The position numbers and the translations under genes are program-made. A DNA stretch of 64,000 bases, from NCBI GenBank assembly GCA_030407315.1, contig JALQPE010002505.1, forward strand, positions 1 to 64,000, written 5' to 3'. A model generated the notes under the pieces. The model worked only from the letters and a program-made list of their open reading frames with translations. It made no database searches and was not told the origin of the DNA. Positions 11,273-23,023 of this stretch are shown here, one piece after another (the first letter of the stretch is position 1; each line of letters begins with the position of its first letter). Origin of the DNA: Asparagopsis taxiformis (lineage: Eukaryota > Rhodophyta > Florideophyceae > Bonnemaisoniales > Bonnemaisoniaceae).

Positions 11273-12715
11273 TTCCCATGCCAAAATAATACCGCCTATA
11301 GGTTTTGGTCGGACTAGGTTAGCCTAGCTAGGTTCAGCCATGCAATAGGCTGCGGGTTTCTAGCCAGTTTGCAGCCAATAAAAATGGTGCACCTGGCAAT
11401 TGCCATGCCAAAATAATACCGGGTATAGTTTTTGACCGGACTAGGCCAAGTGCGAACACGACATTGGCCAGGAATTTCCTACCAATTTTCAGCCAATCAA
11501 AATTGTGCACCTGGCAATTGCCATGCCAAAATAATACCGGGTATAGTTTTTGGCCGGACTAGGCCAAGTGCGAACACGCCATTGGTCAGGAATTTCCTAC
11601 CAATTTTCAGGCAATAAAAATGGTGCACCTGTCTGATGCCAGGGATCATTGGAACTGTCGGACTAGGGTACCTCATGCAGCGCAGTAGGATGAACATCTC
11701 CAGAAAATTTGCAGCCAGTGGGAATAGTGCATCTGGCATTTGCCATGCCAAAATAATACCGCCTATGTTTTGGTCGGACTAGGTTAGCCTAGCTCGGTAC
11801 ACCCATGCAAGAGGCTGGGGATGTCTAGCCAGTTTGCAGCCAATAAAAATGGTGCACCTGGCAATTGCCATGCCAAAATAATACCGGGTATAGTTTTTGA
11901 CCGGACTAGGCCAAGTGCGAACACGACATTAGCCAGGAATTTCCTACCAATTTTCAGCCAATCAAAATTGTGCACCTGGCAATTGCCATGCCAAAATAAT
12001 ACCGGGTATAGTTTTTGGCCGGACTAGGCCAAGTGCGAACACGCCATTGGTCAGGAATTTCCTACCAATTTTCAGGCAATAAAAATGGTGCACCTGTCTG
12101 ATGCCAGGGATCATTGGAACTGTCGGACTAGGGTACCTCATGCAGCGCAGTAGGATGAACATCTCCAGAAAATTTGCAGCCAGTGGGAATAGTGCATCTG
12201 GCATTTGCCATGCCAAAATAATACCGCCTATGTTTTGGTCGGACTAGGTTAGCCTAGCTCGGTACACCCATGCAAGAGGCTGGGGATGTCTAGCCAGTTT
12301 GCAGCCAATAAAAATGGTGCACCTGGCAATTGCCATGCCAAAATAATACCGGGTATAGTTTTTGACCGGACTAGGCCAAGTGCGAACACGACATTAGCCA
12401 GGAATTTCCCACCAATTTTCAGCCAATCAAAATTGTGCACCTGGCAATTGCCATGCCAAAATAATACCGGGTATAGTTTTTGGCCGGACTAGGCCAAGTG
12501 CAGACACGCCATTGGCCAGGAATTTCCTACCAATTTTCAGCCAATCAAAATTGTGCACCTGGCAATTGCCATGCCAAAATAATACCGGGTATAGTTTTTG
12601 GCCGGACTAGGCCATGTGCGAACACGCCATTGGTCAGGAATTTCCTACCAATTTTCAGGCAATAAAAATGGTGCACCTGTCTGATGCCAGGGATCATTGG
12701 AACTGTCTTCTGTAG
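11273..12715. repeat. satellite array with a 465-bp higher-order repeat (subfamily III)
   Basis: About a dozen monomers of roughly 110-126 bases carry the core AAAATAATACCGGGTATAG or ACCGCCTATG, at about 11282, 11409, 11527, 11750, 11874, 11992, 12213, 12339, 12457 and 12575. Monomer types recur in the order GGGTATAG, GGGTATAG, a core-less monomer (ATGCCAGGGATCATTGGAAC), then CCGCCTATG. The whole block repeats every 465 bases almost identically (11497-11751 equals 11962-12216). The array ends abruptly at about 12704, within the core-less monomer. Confidence 0.9.
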
Positions 12716-13341
12716 AGGTATAAACAGGTTTAAACTTCTGGGCGTAGAAGCTCAACAGTTCATGGGCGGCACGGCACTCCCCACTGTCGAAGAACTGAAG
12801 ATACAAGAGAGTACATCGGCACCCAGGAGATTAACAGTGTGCCTATCTGTTGCGAAGAACTACTCTGCACTACAAGCTGGACCATCACACTGTGTACAGG
12901 GTATATCGACTGCAGCTGCACTCAAAATCTTCAGTCGGATTGTTTCGTACAGCTTGCTGTCGATATAGTACTTGACCCTAGCGTCTAACGATCATTCAGA
13001 ACAGCTGAACGGCATTTGACAATGAAAGAGTTTTCAATACTTTCTGAAGCAATTCTATATGCTTCATCTTACTTTTCATAACTTTTATCTCTTTTACTGG
13101 ACTTTATATCTGGAGTGACCCACTCCAGAATGGGTCAGGTCAATATACCCATTTTCGCCCATGTGATCTGTACCACGATTCGTACTGATTTAGTACAGTG
13201 AGCTCTAGGGCTACTAGACAGACCGGGAGACATCTTTCCAAGCCTAGAGCCGCTTCTCGTTACATCTATTTCACACGTTACATCCATAATTTGTGGGAAA
13301 CATGTTTTAAAAATGAATGGTGAAACGATTTTTCTCATGTA
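12716..13341. other. no gene seen
   Basis: A plus-strand frame from 12684 to 12968 starts inside the satellite and has no recognisable motif. The remainder is AT-rich and carries frequent stops. Confidence 0.4.
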
Positions 13342-13821
13342 CTAGTCGCTAGGTGCTTGATCTGAAATGTGCCGCTTGAATTTAGACATCACACACATAC
13401 TCTCACAGTCTTTTCGTTTCATCTGTAGCCTTCCTCGGAGCGATATTATTGTAGAGAATTCTGGCCATGTCAACGGTTCTTCCACAATTCCGGGGTCATC
13501 TTCCTCAGCCTCTTCTCCGTCGTGCTCACCACAGCTCTCTGCCAAGCTTTCCATCGTTTGTTCATCTCTGGTAACTTTTCCAGCCTCAAAAAACCCAATG
13601 TGCTCTTCTCCATTGCCACCAGAAATATTCTCGTCTTCAGCAGTGGCTTTTCCGACGTTTTCGTCCTGTATATCGGCGTGAACCTCGAATGTTTCGTTCG
13701 AAACTGGCGGGGTTTCCCCATTCTCGTGCCTTGTCCCACTTTCGTATGGGATTGACAATGATTCAAACCTTCTCCGGGTTCTTCGAGGTGTACGTTTCTT
13801 CCGAACAGCTGTTTGTTTCAT
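13342..13821 (-). CDS. small acidic hypothetical protein, 159 aa
   Basis: A single minus-strand frame with an ATG start. The first 20 residues are strongly basic (KKRTPRRTRRRF, a possible nuclear-localisation signal). The middle is rich in Glu, Asp and Gly, and the end is basic and Cys-containing (KRKDCESMCVMSKFKRH). There is no known domain. The opposite strand has competing frames of about 100 codons, so coding status is not certain. Confidence 0.35.
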   Translation of the reverse strand: MKQTAVRKKRTPRRTRRRFESLSIPYESGTRHENGETPPVSNETFEVHADIQDENVGKATAEDENISGGNGEEHIGFFEAGKVTRDEQTMESLAESCGEHDGEEAEEDDPGIVEEPLTWPEFSTIISLRGRLQMKRKDCESMCVMSKFKRHISDQAPSD

Positions 13822-13894
13822 CTCATCTCTTTGGATTTGAGAGAACCTTGCACAAGTTGTGGATTAGTGCCAAGTAGTAGGCAACTAATAAGAT

Positions 13895-15030
13895 GGTATC
13901 CGTCTCTTTTAACCATCCCACTGTAATAGTTTATGGTACCTATATTTTCTTACCGTTACATCTTATCGAAAACATCACACTGACTAGTGTCCTACCTAAC
14001 TCAAGGAACAGGCGACTTGTTTCCCATGTTGGGTTGTTCAGCGAGCTTTCATACCTCCAACGATTCCTGCTTCCCTTTCTGAGTGAAATACACGAATCAT
14101 TTACAGTTTAGCCTCAGTACATGGTATAATAGGCCTCATTAGTAATCTTGTTATGGTAATAAACTATATATAGATGAGAATACGGTTGCAATTCTCTTTC
14201 GGATTGTCTACTACTCTAATTTACAGCATTTATTCGATGTCTCTCCTTCAGTATGCAGCTAAACATCAATACCAAGACTTTTAGGTTGGTTTGACATTGC
14301 GTAGGGGCATGATTTCTAATTCTGCTAATTTATCACGTCCAGAAAATTTGACAGATCATCCGCTGCCAAATCATCATCTGCCACATCATCGTCTGCCAAA
14401 TCATCTGCCTTCCAGTTACGACGAGGTCATTATGAGTGGATGAGCTGTCTATTTAAGGCTGTTGATGCGCGACGTATAGGACCATTTCATCATCCGGTTA
14501 TCATGAAGATGACAGGTAAGGCTGGTACGTTGTCGAGTAGGTATCTTTCCCCTCTCTCATTTCTTTCCACATGCTTTCCATGAAAGATAGTGCACTAACC
14601 ATAAATATCGTTCTTCGCTGATCCTATTCTAGTCTATTGATTGTAAATGATTCTGGCATAGGTATTGGTTGTAGGTTGGAATGACGAAAGCTTGCAAGCT
14701 TTCGTCATTCCAACCTACAACCAATACCTTTGCACGCAAAAATAGTTCAATGATGGTAAGTTTGTTCATTCCATTCATACTCATGTTCTTCTCATCCTTT
14801 ACAATACTTTTCTATATATAGATATCGGATATATCCGATTGCTAACCTGTTGCAAATCATCTGTAATGGTGTTTATTTCCCTCCTGTCTGAACATCACAT
14901 GTAGTTTTGAAACAGCGAGGAACTCGATTTGCTTGCACAATAGTCCTGGTTGTAGAGATAGTAAGATTTTAGATACGATAGTTCGATTTTATGAGTAGTC
15001 TAGTCTAATGATAGAACTGAAACAATCCTT
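13895..15030. other. AT-rich spacer with short tandem repeats and a 70-bp palindrome
   Basis: No coding frame is convincing. At about 14362-14415 a 15-base unit (CTGCCAAATCATCAT) repeats about 3.5 times. The notable feature is the perfect palindrome at 14660-14729, listed separately. Confidence 0.5.
14660..14729. repeat. 70-bp perfect spacerless palindrome
   Basis: The 35-base arms, beginning AGGTATTGGTTGTAGG, meet at CTTG/CAAG with no loop and no mismatch. The pair just outside (14659/14730) fails. It could extrude as a cruciform or fold as a hairpin if transcribed. No coding frame or transposase is attached. Confidence 0.97.
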
Positions 15031-15149
15031 CAGGCATCGTTGTCCTTGCTACATAAAAATTCTGACATCCTTTTAGATCACACTTGGTTATCCCTATACA
15101 CTTCTATGAAGACCACCGAGAGAGATACTCCATTCTGCCCGACATTTCG

Positions 15150-16410
15150 TAGCCAGATGCCTGAACATGCGGCTGGAATGGCATTTCCACCTGATTGTAT
15201 CGTCCTGAACATCAATTATAGGCCTAGAAAGTATTACCCTAGGCATCATATTCTACTACTTTCCCGTTCTGTCCGAGTCAGTACCGTCAGGCACTACAAT
15301 TTACTGGTTCAGTATAGACTTCCCGGCAGTAAATTGTACTGTCTCAAGCACTAGTTCCAGGTAGTGAAATGTACTGCCACAGGTAGCACTTCCAGGTATT
15401 ACACTGCACTGCCACAGGCAGTAACTGGTACTGTCCTATGCCCCTGCCGAGTACAACACTATCAGACAGTACTTTACGCTGATCTGGACAGCTCTATAAT
15501 ACATCAAAATCTACTACTTTTTGTAGTGCTGTGGGGCAGCAATTCACATATCCTGGAGCAGTACAGCGTGGCAGTGATTTACACATACGCAAGTAGTAGA
15601 GCACGGCAGCACTTTCCACCACGGCAAGTAGCACGGTACGGTAGCACTTTTCGTATCATAAAGCAGAACTATCAGGCAGCTTTTCCCAGAGACTATCAGC
15701 AGCTCATTTCATTGCTTTCACACATTTCGTCAGACATCATAATTTACTGTCCCCACTCGCTTCCACAGGCAGTAGAATACACAGCCTCGAAGCATGTCTG
15801 CTGTCATCATATTCCACTGCATTACTCTACTGCCAGAACATAGACTTGTCACTACCTGTAAGTACAAAAAAAGCAGCACCACACAGCAGCAGAAATTACT
15901 GCTTTGTCCAATAATAGAATACAGTATATTTCTCTGCCGCTGCCATGACCTGCAGGCAGTATCATACAGTACATCGGGGCACTACCTAAATATAGCAAAA
16001 TGTGCTGCCGTCATTCGGGCCCGCAGCCAGCACAGCACGCTGCCGGAAACGCTACATTCTACTGCCACACGGTGCATCGCACCCCACCAAATAATTCTGC
16101 CCTTGACCACATTCCTGGACAGCATATTTTACTCCCTCCCCGTGCTGTCCAAGTCAGCACAATATACTACTCTATTTTACAGTCCAATGCAGCACAAATC
16201 ACTGCCTCCCACCACTACCTCATGTAATACATTCAGGCAGTACTTTCTACTGCCGTCGGCAGCACATGGTCACTGCCTCCGGGCAGTGCACTGTACTGCC
16301 GGCAGGTAGGGCATTAATTTATATTTTTACAGTACTAAACTTCACTGCCTCAGGCAGTAAATTTTACTGCCGCATAGTACTGCCCCAGGCCCGATTTCAG
16401 ACACAGTAGC
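15150..16410. repeat. divergent CAGTA/TACTG dyad micro-repeat field
   Basis: For about 1.25 kb, elements of the form (C)AGGCAGTA-N5 to N7-TACTGCC recur every 30-35 bases with much divergence. Clear examples are near 15291-15380 and 15420-15470, and the best preserved is CACTGCCTCAGGCAGTAAA at 16338 onward. Short plus-strand frames across the field (15040-16309) are rich in Tyr, Thr, Ser and His because of the repeat, and they change frame freely, so I do not call them genes. Confidence 0.6.
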
Positions 16411-16817
16411 TAGCTAATTTGGAACACCAATTTGAAATATTTGAGTCTCAGCCCAAACCGTTCTGTTCGAAAAATCTGTTTACGGGATGGCACATATAGA
16501 TCAATGTAAGGTTTTATATAAATGGTTAAGCTTACAGTTGTGGGTAGTAAATTGTGCGAGAGGTTTTGAATAAGAGAAAATTTTTCAAAACAGCCTATCT
16601 GTTGTTCATCTTACGGGCATCTGCCGAAACTGAGCCATTCCAACGAGCAGGAATGAGATAGGCATCCGATTCAGCGAACATCTACCGTACATCAACCGCG
16701 GTGGTAGAGTTAAATTGGCTTCATAGGACTATCTTCCGTCTATCGACGTTTCAATGCATACAAGCTGATGAAATTTTAATTCTCACATCTGTCGCACCAT
16801 TGTACATCAGGCAGTAA

Positions 16818-17243
16818 TCATTTCAAAATCGCTGTTCATCAGACTTGTATCATTCGGCTATCTTCATGTCTTACTGGGTTTTGGCGTGCGCTGAAGCTGA
16901 CGATCGCACATTCTGCGTACGCCAGGCTCTCCGGTACATACTGCACCGACCTACACTAGAGTCGCATATTAACGTCGACTCGCGGGGCCTGTTCGATACA
17001 ATATCAACGTTACATGAAGGGAGAGACTATCGTCTGAGACAGACTGTGCAACGCATCAGAGACAGTTTTGAAGCCAGAGATTTTGATGTCCTCCGCTGGA
17101 TAAAAGGGTCATTGAATATTGCTGATGCCCTAACTAAGCGTAACATTGTGCTCTACAAGCTTCTGAATGATATCTGTATTGACGGCCGGCTACATGTTGA
17201 CTTGAAACAAGGATGCAACGTCAAGAGCAGTGAATGGTGCTGA
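16818..17243 (+). pseudogene. Ty1/copia-like element, RNase H end of pol
   Basis: The frame is open from just after a stop at 16815-16817 to a stop at 17243. It carries the C-terminal signature of copia-type RNase H: a VDSRGLFDT segment, a DYRLRQTVQRIRDSFE helix, and WIKGSLNIADALTKRN, the usual WxxGxxNxADxLTK ending. Reverse transcriptase is not seen upstream, so this is a 5'-truncated copy. A purine-rich tract (ATGGGGGGTG) and a probable LTR follow within 40 bases. Confidence 0.7.
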
Positions 17244-17276
17244 AAGCGTTTTGTTTTGTTCCAAGTCAATGGGGGG

Positions 17277-17947
17277 TGTGTGATTGGTGCTAAACATGCA
17301 TCAATCTGATTGGCACATGAGGAGCCAATCAGTGGTTCTAACACACGGCAATGACGTGTAACTTGATGGAAGATTATCTTCCAGCATGCCCATACTGCAT
17401 TTAGGTTATGTAGTGGAATCTGTCATTCCGTACTTCCCTATGAGTGGATAGTTACATAACGCTTGGGTTTGTTTGGCAGAAGCATAGACCTATCACTTGA
17501 CTATGCCATGATGGCCAACAGTTACTTCTTCATTTGCTATGGCAGTGATTGATAGAGGAAATCAATCTGAGCGAGCAGCTCAGAAGCGATTCCTTTATGC
17601 GATTCTATCAGGATCACAGACAGCTTTTGCTGTATCTGCAATCTCAAAACCACCGGGCGGTTTCGGGATTTGATGACTTGCGGCTAATGTGTTATGCGTG
17701 GGCCAAAACGTGATTGCGCCTACAATAGCATATCTCAATGTAATCGCTATTGAGTAATGTCGATTAGCTAGCCACGAATTAGTCTATAAAAGAGCACAAT
17801 CTGCCGCGGTTGTGCACGGGAAGAGGCAGTGAGGCACAGAAGCAGCCATCCTCTTCCCCAGCTGTGCTGAATAGTTCTCCAACGCTAACCATCCGTGATT
17901 GGAGCTTGTGTGAGGATTGTCACTAAGAAATAACTACTTTTACCACA
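17277..17947 (+). mobile_element. probable 3' LTR of the copia-like element
   Basis: The LTR is proposed to start TGTGTGATTGG right after the purine tract at about 17268-17276 and to end ACCACA. It contains a TATA-like TCTATAAAAGAGC at about 17783-17795, followed by a GC-rich leader. The matching 5' LTR is not in the window, so the boundaries and TG..CA ends are inferred from position alone. Confidence 0.45.
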
Positions 17948-20900
17948 GGTTCAGCGCATTTATCTGAAATACCACGAGTCTGGTGTGTATTTGCATACAA
18001 CAGATCTTTTCGGATTGGCCGATTCGCAATTCAACAATCTCTGTCGCACTAATACTGAATTCGTCATCCAGCCCATTTGTGAGCAAAAACTATGCAGTGC
18101 TATGGAATGCCAAAGCTTCAAGTGAACGATGGTGAATGTTCTAGTTTCAACTTGCATTCTGTTCTGGAGACCATCATGGATTACCCATTTTCTCTACGCA
18201 CATCATTCCCCCTTTTTCCTGACAACACCATTGTTGTCCCTGCGCCTTGCATTTCGGGAGAATCGTCTGCATTTATGACTGCAAAACCTTGCACAGATCC
18301 ATTCACAACCTTGCCTTGATTTTTCGCCTTGCAACGTGCAACAGAACTATCCATAAAATGAGGACGCTGGATGCTAGCGCACGATGCCTGCGTGGATTAT
18401 GCAAACCAATGCATTTGCTGTTTGGCTTGCGTGAAACACTGAATAAGCTTGTTATCACGGACCGCTGCTGGAACAATGTGTACAACAGCAGAAAACACTC
18501 TGGAATAATTGTTGCCATGTCTGCGTTTTGCTGCTGCTGGTGCTACTTGCCGCTGCTGTTAGGAAACTGGGCTGCGACACGCATTCTGATTAGATTGGAT
18601 GTGTGCAGTTGCGCTGGGAATGTGAGATAACACGGCTTGGGTGCGGATTGCACCGAAATCGATGTCTATCCGCTATCTGCGTATTTCTCCCTTTACTATC
18701 GCTTTGAAGTTGAAATGACTTTTGCGCTCCTTGATGTTCTGCTAATCTAAATGCATGGCAGGGAACTGCAATGACCAGCATTGCTGACCTGTGCCGAACA
18801 CGGACAATGCTGCTTAAATATCCGCTATCGCGAGGGTGTAGTATTGCAGAGAAGGGTGTTTGAACTGCGGGGAAGAGCTGTACGGAATAATATATCGACG
18901 CCGATCGCGACGCTGTTGCTGCGCAGCACGTGGACGGTGAGTTTCTGTGCCCCGCAGCGGTGAATGTTTGCGGGACAACCAAGGTTCGCTCGGCAGCTCA
19001 GGTCGATTTCTTTGTTGGCGGAATGGGATTTGGAGGTGGACGCAAGAAGCTTCGTAGCAGCGTGACGTCTGTGCAATCGAGTTGCGGGACGCTCATTGCA
19101 AGTAACGCGAGTGCAGCACCCTGACGTGGTACTGCCGCGCCACCCGAGTCGTGCGACTGTTGAGATCAATTTTTTTGATTAAAATTGCCAAGCGGCAACT
19201 GCGGGGAACGATGGATCCTGTCGGGGCGATCCCGCGGCGCAGTACAATTGCTGATACAAATTTGCTACACAATATTCCGTTCCAATGAATTTCGCTGCTA
19301 TTCTGTGCGATTTGATAAGCACTTCAACCAAAGCTAATATTGTAAACCTCAATCGCGGCTTTCCCTTACCCAACACTACAAAAACTTGCCTCCGTGTCCT
19401 CACGCTTATCGCCCAGCAATAATATCCAATGCATTCGATCAAAGTATGGCGCAGTCCATCGTGACGGTGAATTCACTCTTCAACCACAGCGCAATATGAT
19501 AGGGGATGATTATCTCGAAGATGATGGACGCAGAGGGTTGGTAGGGGTGTGTGCTGTCACTGCACGAAAATGGCATAACATACGATTACAGTCGCCTCTG
19601 GTGTTTGGGAGCGAAACGTTGTCGTCTGTTACTCGGAGTAGACGGATTTTGTGAGTGACGAGAGGATAAAATAGCAGGGCGGTGTAGGTTGCTTCCGACT
19701 CGTTAGTTTTAGTTTGCATATAAACAACATAAGCTCAGTACATTGTCATGTCGATGGCTCTTGGAAGCATGGTGGTCTAATTCAAAATATGGGAGTGCTG
19801 ATGGACTTTAAGAATATGCTGGGATGACGTGATTGAACAGTGGCTAAGTGTGCGCTCGAAGAATATTTTGTGACTGCAGGTTTCGCTCAACACGTGGAGG
19901 AAAGAACGCCACATTATAAGCGCAGAGGTAATGTACAATCGCGAGGCGTCAAGTATAACGCAGGTTGAAGTGGCAGATACAGCGTATGGAATAGTACGAC
20001 GGTTCTGTCATGTGTTAGTTCGTGTTGGGATGTGCAGTCCACTGTCGTTCATGGGTTGATAGACATGGTAGATAGAAAAAGAACAGGCTGGTGGAAAGAT
20101 GGAGAAACAACTCAAGGATGAGTCGTGGGACAATACAATCAGCTAACGGAAGGATTCAACACAGAAGCTGCGTCTGTCGCGGTACAATGCGATTCACAGA
20201 GAAACTGGTCTTCTGCGAACAACCGCGATCTCAACTTGTTATGGGCGAGCGCGCAGGACGAGTCTTTCCGCAAAGCATGGACGCAGGAAATGGATTTTGC
20301 TGACTGGTGTGCGGCGATTAGTGTAATAGACAGCAGACTGGGATGAGAGAGTGGTTCGAGCTGCGCTTTTCCCAAGCACGTGCCGCCTGCACGATCACTC
20401 GACTGGAGTACACACGTACGATGATCGTGTGTGTGTGATCTATGTTTGCTTGGTTGAGAATTTTGCAATGTTTGGAAAGTACAGGAATCCGTACATGACT
20501 GCGGCGCCTTTCATGTTTTGGTTTGCAACCCTCCGCTGCACATTGTAGTCTGACATATCACCGCATGCACGCTCATACCCGCTCAACGCTTCCGCCTACT
20601 CTCACCACCACCTCTATTCCTCCGTCCCGCCTGCCTACCTGACTTGCGTCGTATGCTTTTTCGCCAACAAGATCGGTTCTGGGTACGCCTCTGTTGATTT
20701 GTATGAGTGCTGGACCAGGCGACAGTTGGCAGTATTTCATTGCATGCGACTAGTGCGGGACGCGTGACGTTCCGAAGACGACACATGTGCAAATCAATTA
20801 CGTACTCGGCCGCGGCGCCTTTTCCACTCGCGCATTGTTGGGATATCCATACAACCAGGTGACATGCCAACTCTAGAGTCTGCGCTGGCACCGCATTCTT

Positions 20901-21517
20901 TATAGTCTAACAGGCATCCTCCGGTTTATTTTGCGCTCGTTAGTAGCACGCGTGACACTGTAGATCCAAAACTGTTGTACACGTCGATAACTTGGGAAAA
21001 GTGTTCTGGACACGATTGCTGACAAACACTATGACAACATAACATTTCAGTCCCCTGAGTGTAAAACGAGGTACACCACACTGAGTGTACTAAGTGCCCA
21101 TTTGTAGTGCAATATTTCGGCTATGTACGCACTCATTCCAACGTGCCGTTCTGCCAACAATGTGCCATTCCAGCACTGTTGTATCACATTGCGCCAACGT
21201 CTCAGGTCAATGATTTCCAACAACACTCTACCTTCACACTCTGCAATCCCGATTCGCCAGCCCGTCTCTATCCACTCCACATCTTTGCAACAATTCCGTC
21301 TACCATCCGCCGCCCGACTGCGCCACTTCACCTACGCGCCCCGAACCATTCGTCTTCCAAGTTTCGACTCCTCGATTCTGCCATTCTCACCCCGCCCAGC
21401 CCCACTGCTTCCATTCTACTATTCCCGTCCGTCCTTTCCATCCGCTCCATCCATCCACTATCCGAATCCACAACTGACCATCTTCCTCACCTGTTCTTTC
21501 CACTCACTTTTCTAGCC
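17948..21517. other. 3.5 kb without a recognisable gene
   Basis: Many short frames occur on both strands (for example 18247-18630 plus, 18825-19169 minus, 20125-20346 plus) but none exceeds about 130 codons or shows a domain, and opposite-strand frames compete. Genes too degraded to recognise may be present. The last few hundred bases (21100-21517) are pyrimidine-rich leader sequence running in frame into the NB-ARC gene. Confidence 0.45.
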
Positions 21518-23023
21518 ATGGGAAATTTCTTCGCCATACCTAACCTCTACAACCCCAATCCTGTCTTTTTCTCCAGAACATCATCACCTCAGCAACCTCT
21601 TCAATCTCCTCCCGAATCTCCTGTCGCATCCCCCACATCACCTGCTTCGTCTGAACCGCCGAATACCTCGCTGCCCTCACATCCTTCTCCACTGCAACCA
21701 TCTCCTCCACCTACGAAATCTATTCCCAATGTCAGAGTCGTTACGAACCTTGCTTTAAATGTCCCCTCCACCGAATATGCCATACTTGACTTCCTGCCAG
21801 ACTCCAACTCGCCAGAGAACATGACATATCAACACCTTTTGTCCGATGATAGCACGAAAAACAGCATTGCCCTATATGGGATGAGTGGCGTAGGGAAGAC
21901 TACGATCCTGTGCGCCCTGGGACGAAAACAAGAGATTCGGTATAAATTCGAAGAATGTGTATTTTTCTTTCGACTTGGTCATGACATCACGATGCCCTCG
22001 TTCATTCGCCAGCTCCAAGGACTCGTCAAAAGTGTACTTCCGGAATTTTTGGAAGACTTCAAAGAGCGTGCTGCTGCTGAGGATTCCTACAACACAATGA
22101 TTATTGAACTCACAAACCTTCTGACGCAGAAGCGATTCCTGCTGCTCTTCGATGATGTTTGTGAAGCTGATGCATCTGTGTACAGGTTAGTCCGTGCCAT
22201 GTGCGAATCTGTACAACGAAGTGAGCGGAAATTTTTGAAGGTGTTGTCGTCCACCCGCAATAGAAAAGTTGCAAATGCTGTCGCTCCTAACAGTTGTATT
22301 CCAATCAATCCTGGAGACTCCGACGATTCTAAATTCCTTAACATTTTTTGTACCAAGGCAGGTATTAATGAATTGGATATCCCGTCTCTTTCTGCTGAGA
22401 ATGAAAATGCTTTAGGTCATATCATGAGAACATGTGGAGGACTGCCACTTGCACTGAGCCTTGCTGGATCCGCAGTGAAGCAGTTGATGGACCCGAGCTC
22501 AAATCACTGCAACCAAAATGCAATAAGTGAGTTCTGGGATCGTTTGGAACCAAATATCGGGCATCTTGCACGGGGAGAAATTGAGAATAGGCACAAAGGC
22601 TTGGATTGTGTACTGCTAAACAGTTCACGGTTTCTAGAGAAGTGGGAGTCAGAGAAGGAAACAGAAAAGCTCGGCGATGAGGTGAGAGCTAGAGAGATGT
22701 TCAAGTCATTTTGCATCATGCAGAAGCAGATTTGTATGCCGGTGAGTGCGATAGAGGAGCTTTGGGATGTGAAGAATGGAAAGAGATTGTTATCACGAAA
22801 CAGTCTCGTCTCTGAGGTTCGAGAGGGTAACGAGATTGCTACAGAATGTGACGAGATTGTTGGAGTGGGTGTACACGACTTAGTGCGGGACATGAGTATG
22901 GAGATGGCGAAGAGCAGGGGTGGAGAGACAAAGTGGCATGCAAGGGTGCTGGACGGATATCGGGGGTCATTGAACATAAGCGGAGGGACAGAGGACGGTG
23001 GTGAGGGTGAAGGGGTGGAATAG
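21518..23023 (+). CDS. NB-ARC (STAND) ATPase, 501 aa, lacking C-terminal repeats
   Basis: This is a signal-transducing nucleotide switch of the plant R-protein / Apaf-1 type. From the ATG at 21518 (context GCCATGGGA): residues 2-60 are Pro/Ser-rich; a P-loop GMSGVGKTT lies near residue 121; kinase-2 FLLLFDDV follows; then KVLSSTRN (RNBS-B-like), CGGLPLAL near 307, and VHDLVRDM near 450 in the position of the MHD motif. The protein starts MGNFFA, which fits an N-myristoylation signal and suggests membrane attachment (inference). No LRR, TPR or WD repeats follow, because the frame ends about 50 residues after the MHD-like motif, so the sensor part is absent or lost. The frame is open upstream to 21107, but that part reads as low-complexity leader. 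A role in immunity is only family inference. Confidence 0.85.
   Translation: MGNFFAIPNLYNPNPVFFSRTSSPQQPLQSPPESPVASPTSPASSEPPNTSLPSHPSPLQPSPPPTKSIPNVRVVTNLALNVPSTEYAILDFLPDSNSPENMTYQHLLSDDSTKNSIALYGMSGVGKTTILCALGRKQEIRYKFEECVFFFRLGHDITMPSFIRQLQGLVKSVLPEFLEDFKERAAAEDSYNTMIIELTNLLTQKRFLLLFDDVCEADASVYRLVRAMCESVQRSERKFLKVLSSTRNRKVANAVAPNSCIPINPGDSDDSKFLNIFCTKAGINELDIPSLSAENENALGHIMRTCGGLPLALSLAGSAVKQLMDPSSNHCNQNAISEFWDRLEPNIGHLARGEIENRHKGLDCVLLNSSRFLEKWESEKETEKLGDEVRAREMFKSFCIMQKQICMPVSAIEELWDVKNGKRLLSRNSLVSEVREGNEIATECDEIVGVGVHDLVRDMSMEMAKSRGGETKWHARVLDGYRGSLNISGGTEDGGEGEGVE

Noticed and set aside
1577..12715. Idea that the satellite core is a parS-like site for the ParB-domain proteins in this window
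   Set aside because: There is no sequence link between them. Both are only present in the same window, and the R-repeat palindromes are nearer the ParB genes. Kept only as a testable thought, not a finding.
15040..16309. Several overlapping plus-strand frames of 100-170 codons
   Set aside because: They are made of the AGGCAGTA/TACTGCC micro-repeat, share its period, and switch frame without loss, so coding is unlikely.
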